Source: Pyricularia pennisetigena (lineage: Eukaryota > Ascomycota > Sordariomycetes > Magnaporthales > Pyriculariaceae). Taken from it: a stretch of 64,000 bases of DNA. Made by a program: the position numbers and the translations under genes. Below the pieces are notes generated by a model. It was not told the origin of the DNA. It made no database searches and worked only from the letters and a program-made list of their open reading frames with translations. The stretch lies in contig NC_043740.1 of assembly GCF_004337985.1 (NCBI RefSeq), forward strand, positions 310,001 through 374,000. Reading direction: 5' to 3'. Below are positions 1-9,938 of this stretch, piece by piece; position 1 is the stretch's first letter, and each line of letters begins with the position of its first letter.

Positions 1-199
1 TATAAATAATATTGAGTATTTAAATATTATTACAACCAAAACAGCTATAATTACGTTTTCTGCATTAAGGAAATGACAAAAATGCAGATAATGCAACGCA
101 GGTTACCTTATATGTTTACAATTTTTATTTATTTTTTTGTTCCAATATTTTATCGCAAATAGTGGTCATACTGTTATTTCTGCGTATGCAGTGCGTATA

Positions 200-370
200 T
201 AGCTCGAACACAGTGCAAATACCTGCTACGAACGGCGAAATTCTACAAGTTGTTTTCAGACTAGAACGAGCCCGATCTTTTCGGCAATGTAATTGGTCGA
301 AAAGCCATGTGGCTGAAAGGTATATGGAGCGCTCGGACCCCACAGGGGTCTAGTCTGAGCACTGAGACTA
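200..370 (+). repeat. Right end (type A) of a TAGTCTCAG-family element
   Basis: The stretch matches the type A terminus seen complete at 61112-61275 and inverted at 44316-44470 and 47939-48100. It contains the inner module ACGGCGAAATTCTACAAG, the foldback CTTTTCGG...GGTCGAAAAG, the palindrome GACCCC-aca-GGGGTC and the end hairpin TAGTCT-gagcactg-AGACTA, finishing at 370. The other end of this copy lies outside the window, so no target duplication can be tested. It marks the left transposon border of the gene island. Confidence 0.75.
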
Positions 371-423
371 TTAAACTGGTATATAATGTTAAACTACAAC
401 CTTAAAAATGCCTGGTTTTGGGA

Positions 424-452
424 CACATCCACTTGTGGGTTACCCACGGTGT
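424..452. repeat. Solo terminal inverted repeat of a Fot1-like transposon
   Basis: This stretch closely resembles the right terminal inverted repeat of the Fot1-like element at 45002-46886, including the core CCACTTGTGGGT and a CCCAC end followed by a G/T-A dinucleotide. No transposase is visible beside it, so it is a remnant of a second copy or an excision/deletion product. Confidence 0.55.
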
Positions 453-639
453 AAGATAATATTACGGACTATATTTTAGCATTAATATTAACAGTTGATA
501 TAGTTTTAGTCTAGCCCTAGATGAACCACCGACGTTTGTTGGACTAAATTTCGCTTATGGAACCAAATAGGAATGTATAAAATGAATATTAAAATTTAAA
601 TAAAAATAAAAAATCGTTCAAACGGCGCGCTTTAGTTAA

Positions 640-770
640 GCAAAGAAATTAGCCGCCAGAAAAAAGCAGTAACTATCATTTCGTATGTAGATGATTCTTT
701 AATAATTGGAAATATGATAATTTTAAATGATACTGCTTGGTGGTTCTGTGTAATAGTATATTATTTTTGA
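640..770 (+). pseudogene. Relic of a copia-type reverse transcriptase
   Basis: The plus frame at 667-760 reads AVTIISYVDDSLIIG, with YVDD encoded at 85-96 of the 600s block (685-696). The YVDD box followed by hydrophobic residues is the catalytic motif of Ty1/copia reverse transcriptases. Stops follow within about 30 codons and no longer domain is readable. The surrounding AT-richness fits a RIP-decayed copy. It could belong to the same copia family as the relic at the right edge of the window, but the two pieces cover different domains, so this cannot be tested here. Confidence 0.4.
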
Positions 771-1955
771 AACCAAAAAACTAAAAACACATACAAGCCT
801 TTAGCAAGGGAAGTCTTGGAATCTAAATCAAACTTTACATAAATAGAAAAAACAAGATTCCTATATGACAAGCAGAAACCACATTTACATAACAGAGTTC
901 TTTGACAGACCCGGGATTCAATAACCCGCTGGCGACCTGCGCATTATAGAGTTTGCTAGCCAGAAATGACCAGCATATGGGACCATTCTAGATAGTGATA
1001 TAAATTTGCTAGCAATAAACTCAACACAGTCTTCTTTTTTCGACATGCAGATGGCAGGTAACTGCTCGTAAAAAAGAGTTTGCAGAAGGCAACAACGCAG
1101 TAGCCAATGTCTATGTTATAACTTTCCCCTCATTTACATTCCAATCTCGAAATTTTACGCAATGGCGATTTGACCAGGTAAGTGGGTATAAGATTGAAAG
1201 GACCGCAAGGAGCTTTTGCAAACAAACTGTCGTTATCCGTGGCATTTCAAAAGCTTATGGGATGGATAGCTAGTCATGTTATTAAGCTCAATATTTGAAA
1301 GACCTTTTCTCCAAATATACAAGTCGCTTAACCAGGTGGTGCCGGAGTCCGTCTTATATAAACCATTTTGCGCGCCTCGTAGGCCATGGATTCGAGTCCC
1401 AAACATGCCGGTCCCTTCGTTGCTGTGATTCAAGGCCCGGAATGGCCGTCAATGCCCTGACTCGGTCCCAGATCTTTTGATGTTTGAAGGCGTAGCGCTC
1501 TCAGTGTGACTGCTTGTATTGTTCCAGCGTAAACACAGCAATTATTTTTAGCTATATTCAACGTAATTGAGCTTAGTGGATACTCGGCCTCAATTTAATG
1601 CAATGATTGTGGATTTACTACGGCTACTTTTTCATGTCAGTTGCCAAAAAAAGAAGAAAAAAAAAAGACCTTTGTTCGTCACCGACCCAAAGCATGCCAG
1701 ATCATTACTTTAATGCACACTACTATGTGCCAGGTACCCAAGATACTTGCCCTCTGCCAGTGATAGCAACTAGGGGTCCTCCTTTTATCAGCATCAGACG
1801 GATTCTTCGAGCTTGTTAAACCTTTGAGATTAAAGAGTTGCGTGCGATCTACTGTTTTGGGAATTCTTTTCATACAGCACAATCTGATAGGAAACAAATA
1901 CTGTAGGTAAACTAGCAGTATCCCACTCTTTGACGCTCTTCCATGATTCCATACG
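771..1955. other. Border zone without a recognisable gene
   Basis: Base composition changes from AT-rich transposon debris to ordinary sequence by about 1,100-1,300. Short open frames occur on both strands but none has a signal peptide, domain or splice structure that I can support. A T-loop-like string near 1390 does not fold into a tRNA. Confidence 0.5.
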
Positions 1956-2423
1956 TCAGGACTCGCTGATCGGGATTTGCCTGACCGAGGCCTTAGGTCC
2001 CTGAGAGTCAGTTTGCGAAGCTGGTTTAACAGGTTCCAGATCCGGCTTCCCATTTTCAGGTTCTCTCCCGGTACCCACGGACTGCTTCGCTTCTCTATTA
2101 TTTCTCCCAGGACCATTTCTCAACCTTTGCTTTTTTTTGTTCGTAAACACACATGTCTGTGTACCTTCATCGGTTGATGCCTGATAAATCACAGTATCCT
2201 CTCGTGTACAGCTCACATAAATAGATTCCTTTTTGAAGGACCCTTTGTTCCCACGACGTTGAAGGTCAAAGTTGGAGTCGTTGACATTGTTCTCGCGGGC
2301 TGCGAGTTTCGCAGATTCAGAAGGTATGGCGTCGACAGCTCTAGGATTGACGGGAACAATCGGTGCGGCCATAGCCCCCACGGCCAAGAGAGCCGCCAAA
2401 TGAAGGATAGTATTGGTCTTCAT
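1956..2423 (-). CDS. Small secreted protein, effector candidate
   Basis: 155 aa. The start at 2423 was chosen because it gives a textbook signal peptide (MKTNTILHLAALLAVGAMAA) with likely cleavage near residue 19-20; an upstream in-frame ATG would bury it behind 26 residues. The mature part has only two cysteines (residues 72 and 91, room for one disulfide), a dibasic LQRRG near residue 57 that resembles a Kex2 processing site, and a basic, Lys/Arg/Asn/Gln-rich C-terminal third. I recognise no domain. Small size, secretion and position about 1.5 kb from a transposon border are typical of effector genes, but function is inference. The low-complexity tail could also be intron or 3' sequence read through, so the true C-terminus is less certain than the N-terminus. 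Confidence 0.6.
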   Translation of the reverse strand: MKTNTILHLAALLAVGAMAAPIVPVNPRAVDAIPSESAKLAARENNVNDSNFDLQRRGNKGSFKKESIYVSCTREDTVIYQASTDEGTQTCVFTNKKKQRLRNGPGRNNREAKQSVGTGREPENGKPDLEPVKPASQTDSQGPKASVRQIPISES

Positions 2424-2584
2424 CTTCAATATGATAAAGTCGTAAAGAGAAATGTTTGTCAAGCGAATGTTTTGGTGAAAAAGAAAGTGGGGGAAAAACA
2501 AACAGAGCAGGTATGAAGGGAAAAGATTGAGTCAACCACCAATGTGTGAATGTGTAATGAAAGAAAACAAGAAGGCGAAGGACG

Positions 2585-2592
2585 TATTTATA
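2585..2592 (-). promoter_or_regulatory. TATA box of the small secreted protein gene
   Basis: On the minus strand the sequence reads TATAAATA, about 160 nt upstream of the chosen ATG at 2423, leaving a plausible leader of roughly 130 nt. This is a position and motif match only. Confidence 0.4.
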
Positions 2593-2599
2593 GCTAAAT

Positions 2600-3889
2600 C
2601 AAGCTTTTCAATATTAATAAACAAAGCAATATTTCGCGTATTAACATGTCTATTTTGCTCCAAGGTTATTACTTATTCATAGCCGGTCCGGCCATTGAAG
2701 TAATCTTCGGTCACTGCATGGCTTTCTATAAATAGGGCAACTTTCACAAAAAACTCGTATAATTTGAGAGATTCAAAAAAGCTTGAGCAAAGACTATAGC
2801 AAATTATTTATTTCTAGACCTTGGAAACATTGGCATGTTATATTTGATATGTAATTAACCCAGACCCTGTCGCTTGTGAAAGTAATAATATTCACTTTGC
2901 GTTGCATCAAGGATGGGCCAGTTTTAACTCCTGGGAGCTTTTTTTTTTTTTTTGTTTGCTTGAATAAGCCATTTGCGTTTTAATGCACATCGCTCAAATT
3001 AGCTCTTGTCTCTATTGTGGCTTTTGTTTCTCACAGTAGCCCCCTGCCTCCGTTGATTACGGATTGTGTAGACAACCTGAAATTTGTGCCGCCGAATTCA
3101 GTGGCTTCGACACGGCGGACGAAATTTCCGTAGATTTACACCTATAAATTTGCTACTTCAATCCCCCTGCATTGCGCCACAATTATCGCTTTTGGCCGAA
3201 ATTGGTCTATTTCTGAGCGCATCTAATCCCCGATCCCAATCATCGTCTGCGTGGAAACCTTTGATATCAAAACATCTGCTTTGAAAATCGAATAGGAATA
3301 ATATTATAAACCAACTTTCGTAGTTTTATGGGACGCAGCAGTTAATAACATAAGAATTTACACCTATTTCGTTTTGAAGCTGCGTCGCCAAGAGAATGTG
3401 ATTTGTAAATGGAGAGATATCTTTGTGCGAGATTTTTTTTTATTAAACCCAGCGAGTGGCCCATGTTCTGTCCAAAACCATGATTACATAACCCCATCTC
3501 TCAGAAGGCCTACCAGATGCAGCCGCAAAGTAACCCTAGCGGCGATTATTTTTCATGATTCCTGATAAAATCAAATTGCCATCAATTGTTGCGGTCTTGC
3601 AAGTTCGACTCAGATTTTACACTGTTTTACCTAAGGGAATATCCCTTAATCTATGCTCTCTCTACTCGTTGTGGCGGCTTTTATAGAGATTCGGCTTAGG
3701 GCTGCGACAGTGCTGCGACATGGATCAAAGTAGCTAACAACTGGAGTAACTGCATATATACCAACAACTCATTTTCTATTTACAACGTTGAAACCAGTTC
3801 GAAGCAACTTTGCAAGCGTTCTCCCAAAGTCCGGGATGGTTAGCAAAGTAGCCACAAACATGAATAAAACCGTCAAATATATATATCAC
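2600..3889. other. Intergenic, nothing recognised
   Basis: AT-rich spacer with a T11-12 tract near 2941 and only short, unsupported reading frames on both strands. It separates the small secreted protein gene (upstream part of its promoter) from the 3' end of the oxidoreductase gene. Confidence 0.5.
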
Positions 3890-4385
3890 TCATGCGGGCA
3901 GCTTCATGCCAACCGCCTGCTTCTGGAAAAAGCCAGCTGGGTCGTACTTGGCCGAGACCTGCTTGAGGAAGGCCACGTTCTCGGGGCCGTAGCTGCTAAT
4001 GGCGTCCTGAGCAGGGTCGGCATAGTTGATGTAAAGCCAGTCGCGAAGGGAGTTGAGAGAGACTGCATACTCCCTCAGCTCGTCGGTAAACTTGAGGGAC
4101 AAGTCGTGCAAAATCTTCTCCTGCTCAGGCGTCCTGACGGATGAGATCAGGGCCCACTGGAGGGAGTCTTCCTCGTAGCGGTCCATGCCCATGACGTTGC
4201 CTCCCTTTGCTTTGCCAATGTCGAAAAAGACCTTAGGCATGGGCTGGAAGGTGCCTTGGACCGTCAAGTCCTTACCCGGGATGACCTTGAGCAATTCGTT
4301 GATGAGATTGGTGGTCAGGTCTACGGCCTTGTTGACAATGCGAATGTCATTGCCTACAGTGAGCGTAAACCAAACTTGGCTACAG

Positions 4386-4419
<34 letters not shown>

Positions 4420-5500
4420 ATTAGTACCAGTATACCAGATAAATGATGTGTTTCCACACCACACCTCCCCACCCCCATAGAATGTTTTGGAACACTTACC
4501 GTCTACCACCAGAAGTGCGGTAATCATCAACGAGCTGGTGCATGGGACGCATGCTAAAGTCGTTAAAGTACTCGCCCACTTTTAGAGCCTCGGCAAAAGC
4601 GGGTGCTTCGACAACACCATCGGTGTCGATGAGGAACTGGGCAGTAAAGGGCTCCGGGTTGACATTGAGGTCATAGGACCAGTTGACAAGGTAGGATGAT
4701 CCGGGGTGCTTGGCGGTGTTTGTAGTGAAGTTGACAACGGCCTGGGCAACAAGGGGGCCTTCGGAGTAAGGGCTGACTCGCAGACCACCCCAGGCAGGGA
4801 CGCTAGGGTGGGTATAAAGGTCGAAACGGGTAACGATGCCGAAATTGCCCCAGCCGCCCTTGAGCGCCTTGAAAAGATCGGCGTTCTCGTCCTTGTTGGC
4901 GTTAACCATGCGGCCGTCGGCGAGGACGACCTGGGCATTGGCTATGTTGTCGCAAGCAAAACCGTGCCTGCCCGTGTGCCAGGAGTTGCCGCCACCGGTG
5001 AGGAAGCCACCGACGCCGACGTTACCCTCGCGGCCCGAGACAACACCGACGCCGTGGTTGGTGTCGAGTTCGCGCAGGACCTCGCCCCAGCGGGAGGCTG
5101 GGAGGACCGAGGCGAGCTTGGTGCTCGGGTCGTAGGTGGCGCCGACGAAGTGAACGCCCAGGTCGATCTCGACGCCGCCCTCGACGTTGCTGCCACCCCA
5201 GTGGCTGTGGCCACGTCCACGGATGGCGAACTTGGCCAGCGGGAACTTTTGCAAGGTCCCAAGCACCTTGGAGACCTCGGCGGCATCCTTGGGGGTAACG
5301 ATGCAGGCGGGCGCGACACGGGCCGAGGCGGACCACAGGCTGTCGATGCGCGCGGTGTAGGCTTCGTCACCCGGCAGCAGGATGGGATCTTGGAGACCCG
5401 CGCCCTTGAGTGCGTCGCACGGGCTCTGAGGGGGCAGGGCAGAGGCGGTCATGGCGGCCACGAGGGTGCTTATGGCGTAAAAACCACGAGGGGAAAACAT
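3890..5500 (-). CDS. Secreted FAD-linked oxidoreductase, berberine-bridge-enzyme family
   Basis: Two exons, 5500-4500 and 4379-3890, give 496 aa; the donor is GTAAGT and the acceptor CTGTAG, restoring the frame through ...GGRRQVWFTL. Order: signal peptide (1-21), FAD_binding_4 (PCMH) domain about 55-230, substrate domain, C-terminal BBE domain ending YADPAQDAISSYG...KYDPAGFF. RGRGHS supplies His98, the usual 8-alpha-histidyl FAD attachment. In the loop where bicovalent family members have a Cys (CPTVG-type), this protein has REGNVGVGG, so only a single covalent link is expected. Family members oxidise sugars, alkaloids or secondary metabolites with O2; the substrate is not predictable. No biosynthetic core gene is nearby. 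The 120-nt intron carries a 32-nt homopolymer just before the acceptor. Confidence 0.88.
4386..4417. repeat. A32 homopolymer inside the oxidoreductase intron
   Basis: A pure run of 32 A on the plus strand, i.e. T32 on the coding strand, ends 4 nt before the acceptor TAG-proximal CTGTAG. It therefore forms the whole polypyrimidine tract of this intron. Length may be unreliable because such runs are prone to sequencing and replication slippage. Confidence 0.85.
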
Positions 5501-6440
5501 GGTTTAGACTTTTAAGCGAACGGGAGAGTCAAGGGCCAAGAAAAAAGACGAGCAAAGGGGCGGGGAAGAGGGAATTAAATGAGAGTAACACAGCCCGAGG
5601 CTGCTATTCGTTGCCTTGATGCAGAAAACTCTTCGTCCAGATGCTGCTCGAAAGAGGGGGAACGTCAAGTCCTTTTCTACCACGAGAAATGGGTCGACTC
5701 TTGGAAAATCAGGGTTCTGTTTTGGGTACGGTGGAGTGTTCTAACCTCAATCATCAGTTCACCTTGCTTAATGGCTCCACCGCCAGGGATTCCCGGCAGG
5801 GTCTCAGCCTTACCGAGCAATGGTTTGGGTGCTTATTTTTGACGCTACGATAACCTTCTTTTTAGGCCTTTTGCTTTTTTTTAAAAAAAAAAAAAAAACA
5901 AAAAAAAAACAATCATTTTTTTCTTTGATCTTGCAATACCGATTTTACCAAATGATTTCGAGTGAATTGAGCTGCCTGCGTGGCGCAGGTTGGCTGCTTT
6001 TCCAGACTCATGTTATACATCTGCCAAGCACCAACGGGCTTGGCTGCCGCCGCTTATCATGTACGTTGCATGCCGGTTTAACCCTTGCCCCCGCTCGTCA
6101 AGCAGAACTGCGGAGCAATGTTGGTTAATATTGAATTCTCTATTTCGCTTCGATAGAGACTGGGTCCTGTGTGTCTCGACCTGGAAAACAAAAAAGGGGC
6201 TAGATATCTTGGCCATTGTTGGTAAAAATTATGCAGGAATAACACCTCTAAACGAGCCCCTTTCCAGTTTTGGTTACAATTGCAAAGTCGCCATCGGAGA
6301 AAAAGAAAAAGCGGATAAATCATGACGAACTAGCGCCGTGCCCGTCCGCTTGTCCTCCGCATATCATCCACGACGCTTGCCCAGGGCTCGCCCTAGTTCG
6401 ACTCAACAGTGACTTTTTACAGCAACATCAAACCTGCAAG
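5501..6440. other. Divergent promoter region
   Basis: This spacer lies between the start codons of the divergently transcribed oxidoreductase (-) and PTH11-like gene (+), so it should carry both promoters. It holds an A-rich tract at about 5881-5910. No specific regulatory site is recognised. Confidence 0.45.
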
Positions 6441-8181
6441 ATGGCTGTTGTTGATGGTGTTATGGTGGCTATGCCGCCGCCGGAGGGGTATATCGTCGAC
6501 TTTGACAACCCTCAGCGGAACTCGGTCCTGACCTCCTACATCGTCGGCGGCTGCGGAATATTCTTGTCGACGACTTTTGTGATTCAAAGAATCTATGTGA
6601 AATCGGTTGTTCGGAAAAATCTGGGCCTCGATGATGGTAAATACCCCTTTTCTTTTTTTCTCTCCCTCTCTCTCTCTCCCTCGATTGATCTACACCTGTG
6701 ATCGCCATTGACCCATCTTCTACAAAAGAAGCTCGCTAACAATGGAGACCAACAGCCCTGATTGTCATGGGTTGGGTATGAACTCCAGTATCGCTTCGGA
6801 ACAACAGTCGCTTGATCCGACTTGCTTTTTCTTTCCGACAATGGAGAAGAAATTTTGACTAAACAAGCTTTCGCGGCCCTAACAGATGAGCAGTATTGCC
6901 CTCCAAGGTCTTCTCCTAGGTAAACAAGTCCCGAACATTCGGCCAATCACTCCCCGAGCACCTGTTGTCACCACTAACACGCTTGTCACAACCAGATGCA
7001 TACCACCAGGGATATATGGGAATCCACATGTGGGAGATGCCGATCGACAAGTTCCAAAAATTCGCCTACGTAAGTTTGCTACAGCAAGAAGAGCCCATTA
7101 CTGTTGGAAGACGCGGACCAAAAAACGTGTTAACTTGGGCGCCTCATACAGATGAGCGGCTATCTAGGCTCGGTTATTTACACAATCCCGACGATGTTGT
7201 CCAAGATAGCAGTCCTCTTGTTTTTGCTCGAGATCAACGCGGTTCAAAAATGGTATCGATGGTCCATTTTCTTCGCCATATTCCTCGTGGCAGGGGCGGG
7301 TATCGGCATCTTTTTCGCCTCCGTTTTCCCTTGCTGGCCCGTCCAGAAAAGCTACGATCTCAGCATCCCCGCAGACGTGGGCTCTTGCATCAACCGTCCG
7401 GCCATGTACCAGGCTACCGCGGCCCTGGGTTGCATTACCGACGTTGTTATTTTTTGCATCCCTCTGCCAATGGTTTTGAAGCTGCAGCTGTCGTGGCGCA
7501 AAAAGGCTGGACTCTTCTGTCTGTTTTTTATCGGTTCCGCGTAAGTGTTGACACATTGCCATGCACCTCCTTGCGTTTTCAACAAAATGAAAAACAAAGC
7601 AAAAAAAAAAAAAAAAAAACTAACTGCTTGCTTTGTTGTCGGCTCTAGGACTGTCATCACGTCGGTTGTGCGCTTGATACTTTTGATCCAAATTCTCACT
7701 GAAATAGACCAGCCTTGGTCATCCGGATTTGTCACCATTTGGATGTATGTCATGTGCATCCTCACTCTTCTCTATACCCTCAACCTCTGCCAATACTGGT
7801 CCTTTTATACTGACATATCCCCTCGTTGCTCAAAGCCTCGTCGAGGCCAACCTCCTCATCATGTGCGCCTGCATGTCGACGCTTCGCCACTTTATCCTCC
7901 ACGTCCGACCGTCCACCTTCAGCAGCAAACGCGGGAAGACCGATGACAACACCAACAAGAGCGGCGACGACTTTATGCAGCTGCGCACCATCGGCCAGAT
8001 TTCGAGCAACAGCAACACCAGAGGGAAGCAATTCCTCAGGCTGGACGGGTGCGATGTGGAGACCGAGGTCCGTGCCGACCGCCTCTCGATCGATTCTACA
8101 AAGGGCGGCGACGACCATAGCGATCGCGGCATCCTGCAGACGAGGACTACGCGAATCACCTATAGCAAGTCGCCGGTTTAG
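6441..8181 (+). CDS. PTH11-like seven-transmembrane protein (fungal rhodopsin-type domain)
   Basis: Seven exons were assembled by eye: 6441-6636, 6756-6775, 6886-6919, 6996-7069, 7152-7540, 7649-7744, 7836-8181. All junctions are GT-AG and the sum (1,155 nt) is divisible by three, giving 384 aa. The product starts extracellularly without a CFEM domain, then has seven hydrophobic helices. Family marks include the NxxRxxxLTSY-like start of helix 1, ALIVMGW in helix 2, the CWPVQKSYD/GSCINRPAMY extracellular loop with paired cysteines, DVVIFCIPLPMV in helix 5 and VEANLLIMCACMSTLRHF in helix 7, followed by a hydrophilic cytoplasmic tail with Ser/Thr. This family (named after PTH11, a surface-sensing protein of Magnaporthe) acts at the plasma membrane; many members have unknown ligands. 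Intron 5 contains an A18 run on the coding strand. The 20-nt and 34-nt exons explain why a simple reading-frame scan misses the gene. Confidence 0.85.
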
Positions 8182-8341
8182 GGTTGTTGGTGGTTTTTGG
8201 TGGGTGCGGTGTTGAGGCGGGAAGCGACAGGCGGTGGCGTTACTGGAAGCGGAAGATGGATTTGCTCCAAACCAAGTTCCACTCTCCAACATCTGTCTGT
8301 AGAAAAAGTGCATATTCTTCTTCAGCGTCCTCGAATGTTAG

Positions 8342-8899
8342 TTAGCTGGTCGGTCTTTCTGCCGTTTCAAAGAACAGGCAGGATCGTTGTAAACTCCCAA
8401 TGTAATCGTAGGGTAGAAGCCCGTCGAAGTCGCACTTTAGCAAATTGCTGGCCGAAAGCACGACCCCCTTTTGCGCCTGCCCGGCGTTGATGCGAACGCC
8501 ACTTTTGTTTCCTTGCCATGTGAAGCCATAGACCTTGGTGCTACCATCGGGGTGAATTTGTCCCTTTTGATCTTGAAAACCCGCCCAAGGACATCTCCAC
8601 AGGTTGTCTGTCAGATTTTTTGAGCCTGTTCCCTACATATGGCTAGGACGTGTTTATTGTGTGATAAAGATGGACCAAAAGATGATTTGCATAGGGATTT
8701 CTATTTATAAACCAATTTATTTAATCTCCTATACCTCTATGTCGAGCACCAGAAGTGCGTTTTGATTCATAGTAGTGTCCTTGCCCCTACTGGCTTTGCG
8801 ATCTGTAATAAGCTGCTTGTTTCCCTTCTCGCTAACAAAGCCAGCAGCACCGGAGTTGTGATCCGAATTGGAAGGCTTGTTGGATAATTTGGGAGGATC
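8342..8899 (-). CDS. Small multi-exon protein, hypothetical; first exon unresolved
   Basis: Two exons fit together exactly: 8899-8735 (55 codons, starting after acceptor GTGTAG) and 8632-8342 (97 codons to a TAA), joined by GTATAG...ATATGTAG in phase 0. The joined part is hydrophilic, with natural-looking composition: motifs such as SGAAGFVSEKGNKQL, NLWRCPWAGFQDQ, STKVYGFTWQGNKSG and LLKCDFDGLLPYDYIG, and three cysteines. No family is recognised. An in-frame stop directly precedes the first acceptor, so a 5' exon must exist. The best upstream candidate begins at an ATG near 8991 (MPIICVSIVSQTWFLALLRF, signal-peptide-like), but joining it needs a 31-nt intron, too short for normal splicing; either the start lies elsewhere or the 5' end is damaged. 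It is tail to tail with the PTH11-like gene, 160 nt apart. Confidence 0.55.
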
Positions 8900-8999
8900 C
8901 TACACGGTAAAATGTGAAAGCTTTTTTCACGAATCTCAATAACGCCAGAAACCAAGTCTGCGAAACGATAGAAACACAAATAATTGGCATCAAAGCTCG

Positions 9000-9938
9000 A
9001 TTTCCAGGTTTTATTCTCGGCCACAGGTATTACTCAAGGGAGTTGTTACACGTTAGTGTCTGTAGATAAAATAGAAGACCCAAGGATTTTGGTTTAGGTC
9101 TTGTTCAAAAATCAACATGCATGAAGCTCTTCCCTGGAGACTAAATCTGTAATATAAATGGTAGCCCCAATCCCCGGCAGAATCCCCAAACTTCATCAAG
9201 CATATGGCAATATAAAAAAATTAAGTTTGAGTGTGCCTCGCGATGCTGGAGGTAGCTGCAAAAGAGAAGGAGACATGGGTCGCGGGCAAACCATATCATT
9301 GAAGCATAATAGAAATGGTCAAGGGAGAATTTGGCCTGGCGCATGCAAGGCTGCAGCTGTATGTGCGCTGGCTGCGGGCAATTCCAACTCGATTGACGTC
9401 AAAGCAAGGCGGAAAATTGCGCCAAGTTACAATACAAATAGTGGTCGGGCTGAGAAAGCAATCGCTTCGTACAGATACAATATTCTACATACAGCAAGGC
9501 GGAATGTCAATCATTTAATCTTTCTTCTATTACCACCGGCACTCATTTTCCCAAGGGCAAGACTGGAAGTCGGCCAGAAACAAGATTTTCAAGATTAACT
9601 TGCCTCGTGCAGGAAAACGCATGTTGCGCCCCAAGTCTTCGCATGCACTCACGCCTACTGTACGAGATAAACAAACAAACAAAAGCCCCGCCACCCTCTT
9701 GTGTGGGAACCAGCTATAAAAGAGTCGTCGGCTACTCTTTTCACCATTCTTCATTTTCTCTCTCCCTCTCTCTCTCTCTCTCTCTTTATTCATCGTCCAT
9801 CATATTGAACAAATATCTGTTCAAGTTTCCAAACCCCCAGAACCTGCCACACAGCTCAGATTCTGCGTCTTTTGAAACCCCTACCTATCTTTACCTTGAT
9901 CCACGAGATATAACTCTCTTTTCAGTTTCTTCGCCAAC
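9000..9938. other. Upstream region of the 458-aa gene with CT-rich leader
   Basis: The last 200 nt hold a CT-rich tract (about 9755-9786, largely (CT)n) followed by a leader with CT and CAAC-like strings, common in fungal promoters and 5' leaders. The remainder has no supported gene. Confidence 0.45.

Noticed and set aside
1330..1420. tRNA-like T-loop string (GATTCGAGTCC) near 1390
   Set aside because: The T stem mispairs at its closing base and no 5' acceptor partner or D arm is present.
1679..2116. 145-codon minus-strand frame overlapping the small secreted protein
   Set aside because: No signal peptide or domain, and it overlaps the better supported frame.
4706..5515. 269-codon plus-strand frame opposite the oxidoreductase
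   Set aside because: Shadow of the FAD-binding domain on the minus strand.
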